37,639 nt of DNA from assembly GCA_009777925.1 (NCBI GenBank), contig WRKX01000011.1, positions 1 through 37,639 of the forward strand, in the 5' to 3' direction. Positions 31,123 to 37,639 of this stretch are shown piece by piece. Both the position numbers and the translations under genes were made by a program. Source of the DNA: Betaproteobacteria bacterium. Lineage in GTDB: Bacteria; Pseudomonadota; Gammaproteobacteria; Burkholderiales; Rhodocyclaceae. The notes beneath the pieces were generated by a model that did not search any database, had not been told where the DNA came from, and saw only the letters and a program-made list of their open reading frames with translations. How positions within the stretch are numbered: position 1 is the stretch's first letter; each line of letters opens with the position of its first letter.

Positions 31123-33096
31123 TTACTTTTCCAGTATTTCGCGCAGATTTTTCAGCCAGGCGGCGCGGCGTTCCCGGTCGGGTAAAGGCGCGTCCTTGCC
31201 GCTAAAACGCGCATCCTCCCCCAACTCGGCAATAAACCGGGAAGGCTGCGCGAAAACTATTTCCCGTTCCCGCCGTCGCCGTTCACAGTAGGAAATGGAA
31301 AGGCTCTGCCGGGCGCGGGTAATGCCCACATACATCAGGCGACGCTCTTCCTCGATCTTTCCGTTCTCCACCGAATCCCAATGCGGCAGAATGCCCTCCT
31401 CTACCCCGACCAGAAATACATGCGGATACTCCAATCCCTTTGCGGCATGTAACGTTGAGAGCTGCACCGCATCCTGTCTTTCGCTATTCTCCTGCTGTTC
31501 CAGAAGATTGATGAGCGCGATATTCTGAATCAGGTCAACAAGACTTTTCCCTTCCTCCTCGCCCTTCCTGCCAAGCCAGCCGCAAAAATCACGCACATTC
31601 GCCCATTTTGTCGAAGCGATATGGCGAGCCTCGCCGGCGCGTAGAAACTCCTCATAGCCAATCCCAACCAGAAGGTCATCCAGCAAAGGCTCCACAGCTT
31701 CCATCCGCGCGCGCGCCGAAAATCGGGCAATAAACGCGCAAAAAGCCACTAACGATTCATATTGACGCGCAGGAACCCGCGCCGCCATGCCGGTTTCAGA
31801 AGCTGCCGCAAAGAGGGAAAGATGTCGTTCGCCCGCATATGCGCCCAATACCTGCAAGGTCGTCGCGCCTACACCACGCCGTGGCGTGGAAATCGCGCGG
31901 ATAAAGGCAGGATCATCGTCAGGATTATGGAAAAGACGGAGATAGGCCAGCAAATCCTTGATTTCCGCCTTGTCGAAAAACGATTGCCCGCCGGAGAGTA
32001 CATAAGGCGCTTTCCGGTCGCGCAATTGCTGTTCAAACAGACGGGCAAGATGATTGGAACGATAGAGGATTGCGTAATCCGACCACTTGCCGCGCCGTGC
32101 CAGACGGTGCGCCAGCAGGCGCGTGACCACGCTTTCCGCTTCCTTCTCGTTATCCGGCATGGCAGACACACAAACCGGATCGCCTACCCCAAGATCAGAC
32201 CACAATTTTTTCTCGAACAATTTTTCGTTATGCGCGATGACATGGTTGGCGGCGCGCAGAATGGAAATGGTCGAGCGGTAATTCTGCTCCAGCTTGATGA
32301 TTTTCAGATTCGGATAATCCTCCGGCAAGCGGCGCAAATTGGCAATATCAGCCCCGCGCCAGCCGTAAATACTCTGATCGTCATCGCCAACGGCAGTAAA
32401 TTGCTGCCTTGGCCCGGTCAGATCCTTCAGAAGCCGATACTGACAGGCGTTGGTATCCTGATATTCGTCAATCAGCAAATAATGAATCCGCGTCTGCCAC
32501 TTAAGGGCAATTTCCGCCTCCTGCCTGAACAAAACAACCGGCAACATGATGAGATCGTCGAAATCCATCGCCTGATAAGTCCGCAGAGTAGCGTCATAAG
32601 AGGGGTAGACACGCGCAGCCAGGGCTTCCGCTTCATCCTCCGGTATTATATCCGAAGGCAATATCAGCGCATTTTTCCAGCGGGAAATGATAGATTGGAC
32701 CTGCCGCAACTTTTGTTTATCCACGCTTCCCGCCAAGTCCGAGATCACGCCCAGGCAGTCAGTAGCGTCAAAAATGGAAAACCTGGGCTTGTAACCGAGC
32801 AGAGACGCCTCTTCTCGCAAAATGCGCGCCCCCAGGGAATGGAAGGTTGAAATTTGCAATGCCTCCACAGCTTCCACCGAAACCAGCTTCCCCACCCGCT
32901 CCCGCATTTCCCGCGCAGCCTTGTTGGTAAAGGTAATTGCGGCAATCCGCCGAGCTTCCATCCCACACTCACGTAGCAAATAAACGATTTTCTGTGTGAT
33001 GACCCGCGTCTTTCCCGACCCCGCGCCGGCCAATACCAAAAGAGGGCTGTCCAGATAACGGACAGCCTCGCGCTGTTGGGGATTAAGTTCACGCAT
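31123..33096 (-). CDS. rep: Rep, ATP-dependent DNA helicase (UvrD/Rep family)
   Basis: A 657-residue superfamily 1 helicase that moves 3'-5' and clears proteins from DNA ahead of replication forks. Motifs in order: Q motif LNPQQREAV (4-12), Walker A AGAGSGKT (23-30), ITFTNKAAREM (Ia), LLIDEYQDTN (II), VGDDDQSIYGWRGA (III), LEQNYRS (IV), LSTLHAAKGLEYPHVFLVG (V) and RRLMYVGITRAR (VI). It is closer to Rep than UvrD in length and in LNPQQREAV. It converges with dadA, with a MITE-like element between them. Confidence 0.94.
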   Translation of the reverse strand: MRELNPQQREAVRYLDSPLLVLAGAGSGKTRVITQKIVYLLRECGMEARRIAAITFTNKAAREMRERVGKLVSVEAVEALQISTFHSLGARILREEASLLGYKPRFSIFDATDCLGVISDLAGSVDKQKLRQVQSIISRWKNALILPSDIIPEDEAEALAARVYPSYDATLRTYQAMDFDDLIMLPVVLFRQEAEIALKWQTRIHYLLIDEYQDTNACQYRLLKDLTGPRQQFTAVGDDDQSIYGWRGADIANLRRLPEDYPNLKIIKLEQNYRSTISILRAANHVIAHNEKLFEKKLWSDLGVGDPVCVSAMPDNEKEAESVVTRLLAHRLARRGKWSDYAILYRSNHLARLFEQQLRDRKAPYVLSGGQSFFDKAEIKDLLAYLRLFHNPDDDPAFIRAISTPRRGVGATTLQVLGAYAGERHLSLFAAASETGMAARVPARQYESLVAFCAFIARFSARARMEAVEPLLDDLLVGIGYEEFLRAGEARHIASTKWANVRDFCGWLGRKGEEEGKSLVDLIQNIALINLLEQQENSERQDAVQLSTLHAAKGLEYPHVFLVGVEEGILPHWDSVENGKIEEERRLMYVGITRARQSLSISYCERRRREREIVFAQPSRFIAELGEDARFSGKDAPLPDRERRAAWLKNLREILEK

Positions 33097-33220
33097 TCTA
33101 TGGCAACAGAAAAAGCGGAATTGTACCTGCGCTCAAGCCAGTACGAGGTAAATGACGCTGCCCCGAAATTCTCTTCCGAGCCTTCCTCCGATCACATCCA
33201 GATACACGTCCCGACAAAAT

Positions 33221-33249
33221 TTGACTGACCGCAGACACTGTGGTCTAAT
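33221..33249 (+). promoter_or_regulatory. Promoter of tRNA-Val
   Basis: TTGACT (33221-33226), a 17-base spacer and TCTAAT (33244-33249) lie 16 bases ahead of the tRNA gene. The bases after the -10 box are GCACGCCC, GC-rich as at stable-RNA promoters. Confidence 0.75.
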
Positions 33250-33265
33250 GCACGCCCTTTCCATC

Positions 33266-33342
33266 GGGTGGTTAGCTCAGTTGGTACGAGCACTGCCTTC
33301 ACACGGCAGGGGTCACTGGTTCGAGTCCAGTACCACCCACCA
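33266..33342 (+). tRNA. tRNA-Val (CAC)
   Basis: A 77-base cloverleaf: acceptor GGGTGGT with ACCACCC, D-arm TAGCTCAGTTGGTACGAGCA, anticodon stem CTGCC/GGCAG with loop TTCACAC (anticodon CAC), T-arm CTGGTTCGAGTCCAG, CCA encoded. An ACAAAGGTT/AACCTTTGT stem follows within 35 bases but lacks a T-run. Confidence 0.95.
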
Positions 33343-33449
33343 ACAAAGGTTCAGCAAACATTCACTAAACCTTTGTCATTAACAGTGTGAGCCTTTCTGC
33401 CACGCCATCCAACGCAGCAACCGCAGCTCAAGTGGCACACCCTATTGAA

Positions 33450-33529
33450 CCGGCAATTAAGGTTTGACTTTTCGAGGCACGCCCCATATGGGCCGAAATG
33501 GCAAATATGATGCAACCCTTAATTGCCGG
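33450..33529. repeat. Inverted repeat at the 3' end of the glutamate-synthase-like gene
   Basis: CCGGCAATTAAGGTTTG (33450-33466) matches the complement of 33513-33529 at 16 of 17. Between the arms is a second palindrome, CCCATATGGG near 33482. The right arm overlaps the stop codon of the minus-strand gene (33519-33521). It may fold in that gene's mRNA; no T-run follows. Confidence 0.6.
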
Positions 33530-35180
33530 GTGAATAAAACGTTTCCGAGTTTGCCTGATTCCATGTTCCCCGGTAGAAAGGATGAATATCCGCTCCGGTC
33601 AGCAGTTCGCCGGACGACAGGAACGTGTACCGTTGCGCATAGGTTTGCACTTCCACTTCGCTGACGCGGACGACTAAATGTTCTGGACGAATACCGGCTG
33701 GGTGCGTAAGGCCCGCAGCAGCAAGCATTTCGGAGAGACTCAGCATGGTGTTGCGGTGAAAGCGGTAAACCCGCTCTGTTTTGTTGGCGACGTTCAAAGC
33801 CTTCTGGCGCCTCTTATCCTGCGTGGCGACGCCGGTCGGACATTTGTTGTTCTGGCAACTCATGGACTGAACACAACCAACGGCAAACAGGAAACCACGC
33901 GCGGAATTTACCCAGTCCGCGCCCAAAGCCAATGCGCGCACAATGTCAAAGGCAGAAATGATTTTTCCCGACGCTCCGATTTTTATATGCTCACGTAACC
34001 CAGCACCAACCAGCGTGTTATGCACCAGCAATAAACCCTCCCGCAAGGGCATGCCCATGTGGTTGGAAAATTCCACCGGAGCCGCGCCTGTCCCGCCTTC
34101 GGAGCCATCCACGACGATATAGTCGGGATAAATACCGGTTTGCAGCATGGCCTTGACAATTGCCATGAATTCAGAAGGGCGACCGACACAGAGCTTGAAG
34201 CCGACAGGTTTTCCATTGGATAACTCACGCAATTTACGGATGAATTCCATCAATTGCAGCGGTGTACGAAACGCGGTATGCGCGGAAGGCGATACGCAAT
34301 CCTGCCCCATCGGGATGCCCCGGACTTCGGCAACGAGCGGGGTGATTTTTTCCTTGGGCAGAATGCCGCCATGACCGGGTTTTGCGCCCTGGTTCATTTT
34401 TATCTCGATCATTTTTACATTGGGCAAAGCTGCCTTTTCCGCAAAACGGGCGGGATCAAAGTTTCCTTTTTCATCACGGCAACCGAAGTATCCGCTTCCC
34501 AATTCCCAGACCAGATCGCCCCCGCTTTCAAGATGATAGGGACTAATGCTGCCTTCTCCGGTATCGTGATAAAAATTGCCGCGTTTCGCCCCGGCATTCA
34601 GGGCAAGGATTGCGTTGGCGCTCAAACTGCCGAAGCTCATGGCCGAGATGTTGAAAATCGAGGCGGAATACGGTTGCGCGCATTGAGCATTCCCGATGTC
34701 AATACGGAAGCTCTCCGGGGCGCTCCTGGGAACCGGCGTCAGGGAATGACTGAGAAATTCATGGCCGTTGGCGTAAACATCGAGGAGGCTGCCGAATGCC
34801 TGCTCGGAAGGGAGATTCTTGGCGCGTTGATATACGAGACTGCGCTGCGCGCGCGAGAAGGGCACCGAATCTTCGTCCGATTCCAGGAGATATTGCCGTA
34901 TCTCCGGACGTATGAGCTCGAACAGATAGCGGAAATGCCCCATGACCGGGTAATTCCGCAGGATGCTGTGCTTTTTTTGCAGCACATCGTAAAGTCCGAG
35001 CAAACTTAAGAATACTGCCCAGATGAAGAAGTCTATCTGGAGACTTTCAGAAAGGAAGGGATCCATGAGATTCCAGGAAAACACCTGGTTCATCACGTAA
35101 AACACGGCAAATGCGATAACTGCCCACCACACGGAAAAACGCATGGCTTTTGATCGTTGACTTGCTGAAAATACGCTCAT
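33519..35180 (-). CDS. Membrane-anchored FMN-binding glutamate-synthase-like protein
   Basis: A 553-residue protein: two N-terminal membrane spans (about 13-30 and 45-65), then the FMN/3Fe-4S central domain of glutamate synthase (about 130-490). Visible are FNISAMSFGSLSANAI, KRGNFYHDTGEGSISPYH, MIEIKMNQGAKPGHGG, VVDGSEGGTGAAPVEF and the cluster motif C436-x5-C442-x4-C447 (VGCVQSMSCQNNKCPTG). The glutaminase and C-terminal GXGXG parts of GltB are absent. Such 'FMN-binding glutamate synthase family' proteins are widespread, and their reaction is not settled. ATG at 35180 is preceded by AGAGGAAG. It is followed on the same strand by no gene; its upstream neighbour, the metallophosphoesterase, ends 154 bases away. 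Confidence 0.88.
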   Translation of the reverse strand: MSVFSASQRSKAMRFSVWWAVIAFAVFYVMNQVFSWNLMDPFLSESLQIDFFIWAVFLSLLGLYDVLQKKHSILRNYPVMGHFRYLFELIRPEIRQYLLESDEDSVPFSRAQRSLVYQRAKNLPSEQAFGSLLDVYANGHEFLSHSLTPVPRSAPESFRIDIGNAQCAQPYSASIFNISAMSFGSLSANAILALNAGAKRGNFYHDTGEGSISPYHLESGGDLVWELGSGYFGCRDEKGNFDPARFAEKAALPNVKMIEIKMNQGAKPGHGGILPKEKITPLVAEVRGIPMGQDCVSPSAHTAFRTPLQLMEFIRKLRELSNGKPVGFKLCVGRPSEFMAIVKAMLQTGIYPDYIVVDGSEGGTGAAPVEFSNHMGMPLREGLLLVHNTLVGAGLREHIKIGASGKIISAFDIVRALALGADWVNSARGFLFAVGCVQSMSCQNNKCPTGVATQDKRRQKALNVANKTERVYRFHRNTMLSLSEMLAAAGLTHPAGIRPEHLVVRVSEVEVQTYAQRYTFLSSGELLTGADIHPFYRGTWNQANSETFYSPGN

Positions 35181-35334
35181 GATCTTCCTCTTTTTGACAG
35201 GGAACCGAATCCGTAGTGTCCGGGTTGCAGTTATGTTGTAATTTTTCAGGATACGCCGAACTCTATAATCATACTCGCTTGCCCAGGGTTCGGGGCTTGT
35301 TTCGGGAAAGCGCTCGCCATTTTCCAACAGTATT

Positions 35335-36501
35335 TTATCGGGATGATGCCTGTTCTTGTGCAACCAGGTCAATCAGTACGATTTCCGGCCGTCCTGAGGT
35401 GCGTATCCGCGCCCCCCAGCTTCCAACACCGGCAGTGACCCAATAATGCGTCTGACCGCGCCTGGAGTAACCGTAGGAATGCTCGAAGAACTTTGCCACC
35501 ACGAAATTGAGGGGGAAAAACTGCCCGTTATGCGTATGTCCCGACAATTGCAAAAAGACTCCAGCCTCTTCAGACTCTTCCAGCTTGTACGGCTGGTGAT
35601 CGAGCATGATTTTCAGAGCGTCTTCAGGCGCGTCCTTAATTGCTTCCTGTACGGGCAAGCGTCCCGCATGACGATCATTACGTCCGATCAACAGGATTTT
35701 TCCGCCGTTTCCCAGCCCTTCATTCGCGTCAAGTTCCGCCCACTGGTCTATGAGCATGTGAATACCCATCCGGTTCAATGACTGTTTGTTTGATTCCGGC
35801 TCGCCTATGTATTCATGATTGCCCATCACACCCCAGAGACCGAGCCGGGGCTTTAACCGTTGCAGGATAGCGGCTAGCGCGTCCGCTTCCGAATGGTCAA
35901 AGTCATATTCGAGAATATCTCCGACAAAAAACACGATGTCGGACGACAAAGGTTCGATCTTGTCGACTATCCTGGCAAGATAGTCCACGGAAGCCAGGCG
36001 CCCGAGGTGAAGGTCGGAGAGCGCGACAATCCGCAATGGCGCAACCTCTTCTGGCGCGTAGATTTTCTCTTCGCGTACTGTCGGGAATTGAGCGTTGATC
36101 CAGCCTGCGACACACATAAAAAGCGCCGTGCCGATGATGCCCATACAACAGCGATAACGCCAACGCGCCCTGTTTTCGGCTGTAATGACAAACCAACGAA
36201 ACCACCAGTTAAGGAGGCAGAAAATTCCTGTCAATATCCACGCCACTATGACATGGAACATTAACGCAGACCAAAAAGTACCCAGAAAGGACATGGCTTT
36301 CAGCCAGAAACTGTTGCCTTCGATCACGCGGGAAAAGAAGAACGCCAGCGCCAGCAGAATGGCAATGAGGCAGAGTCCTGCTCGCGCGGCAAATGAGACG
36401 CCAACGCCGCGCAGGACAAGGCAAAACTGGATGACTATCCCGATGCAGACGGAAGTGAAGAGCGCCCTGATAAAGAAAAAAATAAGGTAAGCGTCAGACA
36501 T
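35335..36501 (-). CDS. Membrane metallophosphoesterase (YaeI/YkuE-like)
   Basis: A 388-residue protein with about four N-terminal membrane spans (roughly 5-30, 40-58, 75-100 and 118-137) and a calcineurin-like phosphoesterase domain (155-388). Metal ligands: D163 and H165 in SDLHLG, D195 in VGDILE, N228 and H229 in GNHE, H302 in DHQP, and H322/H324 in GHTHNGQ. Related enzymes hydrolyse lipid-linked or nucleotide phosphates; the substrate here is unknown. The frame can begin at a TTG at 36540; I prefer ATG at 36501 although neither has a strong ribosome site. It follows the pRiA4b-like gene by 72 bases. Confidence 0.87.
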   Translation of the reverse strand: MSDAYLIFFFIRALFTSVCIGIVIQFCLVLRGVGVSFAARAGLCLIAILLALAFFFSRVIEGNSFWLKAMSFLGTFWSALMFHVIVAWILTGIFCLLNWWFRWFVITAENRARWRYRCCMGIIGTALFMCVAGWINAQFPTVREEKIYAPEEVAPLRIVALSDLHLGRLASVDYLARIVDKIEPLSSDIVFFVGDILEYDFDHSEADALAAILQRLKPRLGLWGVMGNHEYIGEPESNKQSLNRMGIHMLIDQWAELDANEGLGNGGKILLIGRNDRHAGRLPVQEAIKDAPEDALKIMLDHQPYKLEESEEAGVFLQLSGHTHNGQFFPLNFVVAKFFEHSYGYSRRGQTHYWVTAGVGSWGARIRTSGRPEIVLIDLVAQEQASSR

Positions 36502-36573
36502 GCGGGAAAACAGTAAAGCCCATAGGATAGCCCGAATCAATGGCTCTTGCAGGGAGGAGATGGATGATTAATC

Positions 36574-37167
36574 TTATTCCTGCCAATGCTTCCATCGGTT
36601 TTTTGGATTGGCGAATCTGACGGCTTGCGGGTCAAATTTATCTGCTTCGAATTCCTTGCCCAGCCACTTGATCAGGTCTTTATGTTCTGGATGTCGAGGA
36701 GAAGCCAAAACTTCCAGCATATGTTCAAAACCTGGTATGCCACCGCAATCTTCCGGCGGGCAGGCGCGCGCTCCGGCAATGCAGTTAGGATATCTGATTC
36801 CTTTTTCCTTCAGAAAGACGCCTTCCAAAAGAATTTCATGCAGCCAGCCGTCGCCCAGGTCGTATTCGTACAAAGCCACATCGCCTGGTGTTTCCAGGAA
36901 ACTGCTGGCTTCGATTTCCCAGCCGTTAAAAGTATTTTCATCATCATCCAGGTCATCGTCGGTTGGGTTACCGTTGATGATGATTTCACTACGCTTGCCA
37001 ATGCGAAACATATGCAGATGATAATCTTCCCAACCCATGGCGCTTTGAATAGCCACATGCAGATCCCAGAACGTATAAGTCGCCGGTACTTGAATTCTCC
37101 GCCAGATTTCAGGGTCGCTATCAAGCAGGGTTATTTTGAACTGGTGAATGATCTGCGGCGTTGGCAT
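36574..37167 (-). CDS. Plasmid pRiA4b ORF-3-like protein
   Basis: A 197-residue cytoplasmic protein with the PRiA4_ORF3 domain through most of its length: HQFKITLLDSDPEIWRRIQVP, FWDLHVAIQSAMGWEDYHLHMF, YEYDLGDGWLHEILLE, and the GARACPPEDCGGIPGFEHML segment read in two parts. The family is common on chromosomes, plasmids and mobile elements; function unknown. AGGAGG lies six bases before the ATG, and a TATAAA at 37204-37199 is a possible -10 box without a clear -35. Adjacent IS remnants are consistent with a mobile neighbourhood. Confidence 0.85.
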   Translation of the reverse strand: MPTPQIIHQFKITLLDSDPEIWRRIQVPATYTFWDLHVAIQSAMGWEDYHLHMFRIGKRSEIIINGNPTDDDLDDDENTFNGWEIEASSFLETPGDVALYEYDLGDGWLHEILLEGVFLKEKGIRYPNCIAGARACPPEDCGGIPGFEHMLEVLASPRHPEHKDLIKWLGKEFEADKFDPQAVRFANPKNRWKHWQE

Positions 37168-37284
37168 GATGTTCCTCCTTGTCTGAGAAAGCAGTCATTT
37201 TATAGGATTGAAGTCGTCAGAATATCATCACCAACATAATCGTGGGCCGCCCCTGCCTGCATGCTCAGGGCAATCGCATGAAAG
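37168..37284. other. Gap with ISAs1-type terminal sequence
   Basis: CAGGGCAATCGCATGAAA from 37266 sits 1-18 bases past the transposase stop and looks like the IS terminus (ISAs1-family ends usually start CAGG). The 15-mer TCAGGGCAATCGCAT at 37265 is repeated exactly at 24452. The rest is the upstream region of the pRiA4b-like gene. Confidence 0.5.
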
Positions 37285-37505
37285 TCATGTCAGCTCGAGC
37301 AATTGAGCGCGATAGGAATCGGAAGTCGCTGCGATGAGGCGGCGTGCTTTGATGCCGCCCTTTCGTGGTATAGGGTCAAGGCGGACGAGGTTCAGGGTGA
37401 TGTGCCTGAGCACGGCGAGGTTGTGGGCGGCATGTCCGGTGCGGGCGCGCATCTGATCGTCGGCGAAGGCAACATCCATGCACCAGTGCAGTCGGTTTTG
37501 AGTCA
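37285..37505 (-). pseudogene. ISAs1-family transposase, C-terminal fragment
   Basis: About 72 codons in frame, with NRLHWCMDVAFADDQMRART and the GHAAHNLAVLRHITLNLV segment, which match the C-terminal end of ISAs1/IS1358 DDE transposases (ENxLHWVLDVxFxED, then GNAPxNxALLRxxALNLL). The final residues (KARRLIAATSDSYRAQLL) also fit. The reading breaks at about 37505, where a hairpin unlike any transposase begins. The apparent Met at 37506 is therefore not a true start. The family normally has about 370 residues, so some 300 are missing. Confidence 0.8.
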
Positions 37506-37613
37506 CCCCTGCCTGAAGGCAGGGGATTCCTCGATACGGTACAGGGGAGCCTTCGGCTCCCTGTTACGCTTTGTCGCGCTTGTCTCCGCCATAAATGGCG
37601 GAGACAAGCGCGA
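37506..37613. repeat. Cluster of three stem-loops
   Basis: Three perfect hairpins in 108 bases: CCCCTGCC-TGAA-GGCAGGGG (37506-37525), GGGAGCC-TTC-GGCTCCC (37545-37561), and an 18-bp stem starting TCGCGCTTGTCTCCGCCA with a TAAA loop (37574-37613). The first belongs to the same style as 21247 and is followed by ATTCC. The cluster begins exactly where the ISAs1 transposase breaks off. It could be a BIME/REP array or the end of an IS200/IS605-type element. Confidence 0.7.
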
Positions 37614-37639
37614 GACCCGTGTTCAATACTCCAGTGAGC

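Noticed and set aside
31762..32850. 362-codon plus-strand frame opposite rep
   Set aside because: Overlaps intact helicase motifs on the other strand and has no recognisable domain.

Overview
The window looks like chromosomal DNA of a denitrifying, motile betaproteobacterium, most likely of the Rhodocyclales (Dechloromonas/Azoarcus-like). This is inference from gene content and order: a Sec-type (clade II) nitrous oxide reductase cluster, a polar-flagellum block with FlhF/FlhG and a MotC/MotD stator, the gmk-rpoZ-spoT order, and a tRNA-Val(CAC). No rRNA or other species marker is present, so the genus is open.

Layout. (1) 1-583: start of an IS110-family transposase cut by the window edge, which seems to sit inside a MITE-like repeat, plus the terminator of the nos operon. 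(2) 584-11025, all minus strand: a complete N2O-respiration operon in the order nosZ, monohaem cytochrome c, dihaem cytochrome c, nosB, nosD, nosG, nosH, nosF, nosL, nosY, tlpA-like. NosZ reduces N2O. NosG/NosH and the cytochromes plausibly carry electrons from quinol. NosD/F/Y and NosL mature the copper centres. (3) 11026-12979: the nosZ upstream region, a 24-bp perfect palindrome, a doubtful small ORF and an AlbA_2/ATPase-type regulator. (4) 13027-20921, minus strand: flhB-flhA-flhF-flhG-fliA-motC-motD, tightly overlapping. (5) 21308-25921: S1/P1 nuclease and rsmI on minus, diverging from yraN, a HIRAN-domain gene, diaA and dolP on plus. This resembles the E. coli rsmI/lpoA-yraN-diaA-dolP locus with lpoA absent. 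An 822-bp gap before diaA holds palindromic repeats and a decayed second copy of the HIRAN gene end. (6) 25939-29179: gmk, rpoZ, spoT. (7) 29219-29581: a two-way terminator and an Ala-Glu-Asp tRNA operon with a strong promoter. (8) 29666-33096: dadA, a MITE-like element and rep. (9) 33221-37167: tRNA-Val, an FMN/3Fe-4S glutamate-synthase-like protein, a membrane metallophosphoesterase and a pRiA4b ORF-3-like protein. (10) 37265-37639: an ISAs1-type transposase fragment cut by a cluster of three hairpins.

Most genes are conserved core or well-known respiratory genes. The less explained material is in the repeats: an IS110/MITE junction, a 105-bp inverted-repeat element, a dispersed hairpin family at 6441, 21247 and 37506, the duplicated HIRAN tail, and the palindrome ahead of nosZ. 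I found no CRISPR array and no clearly new multi-gene system.
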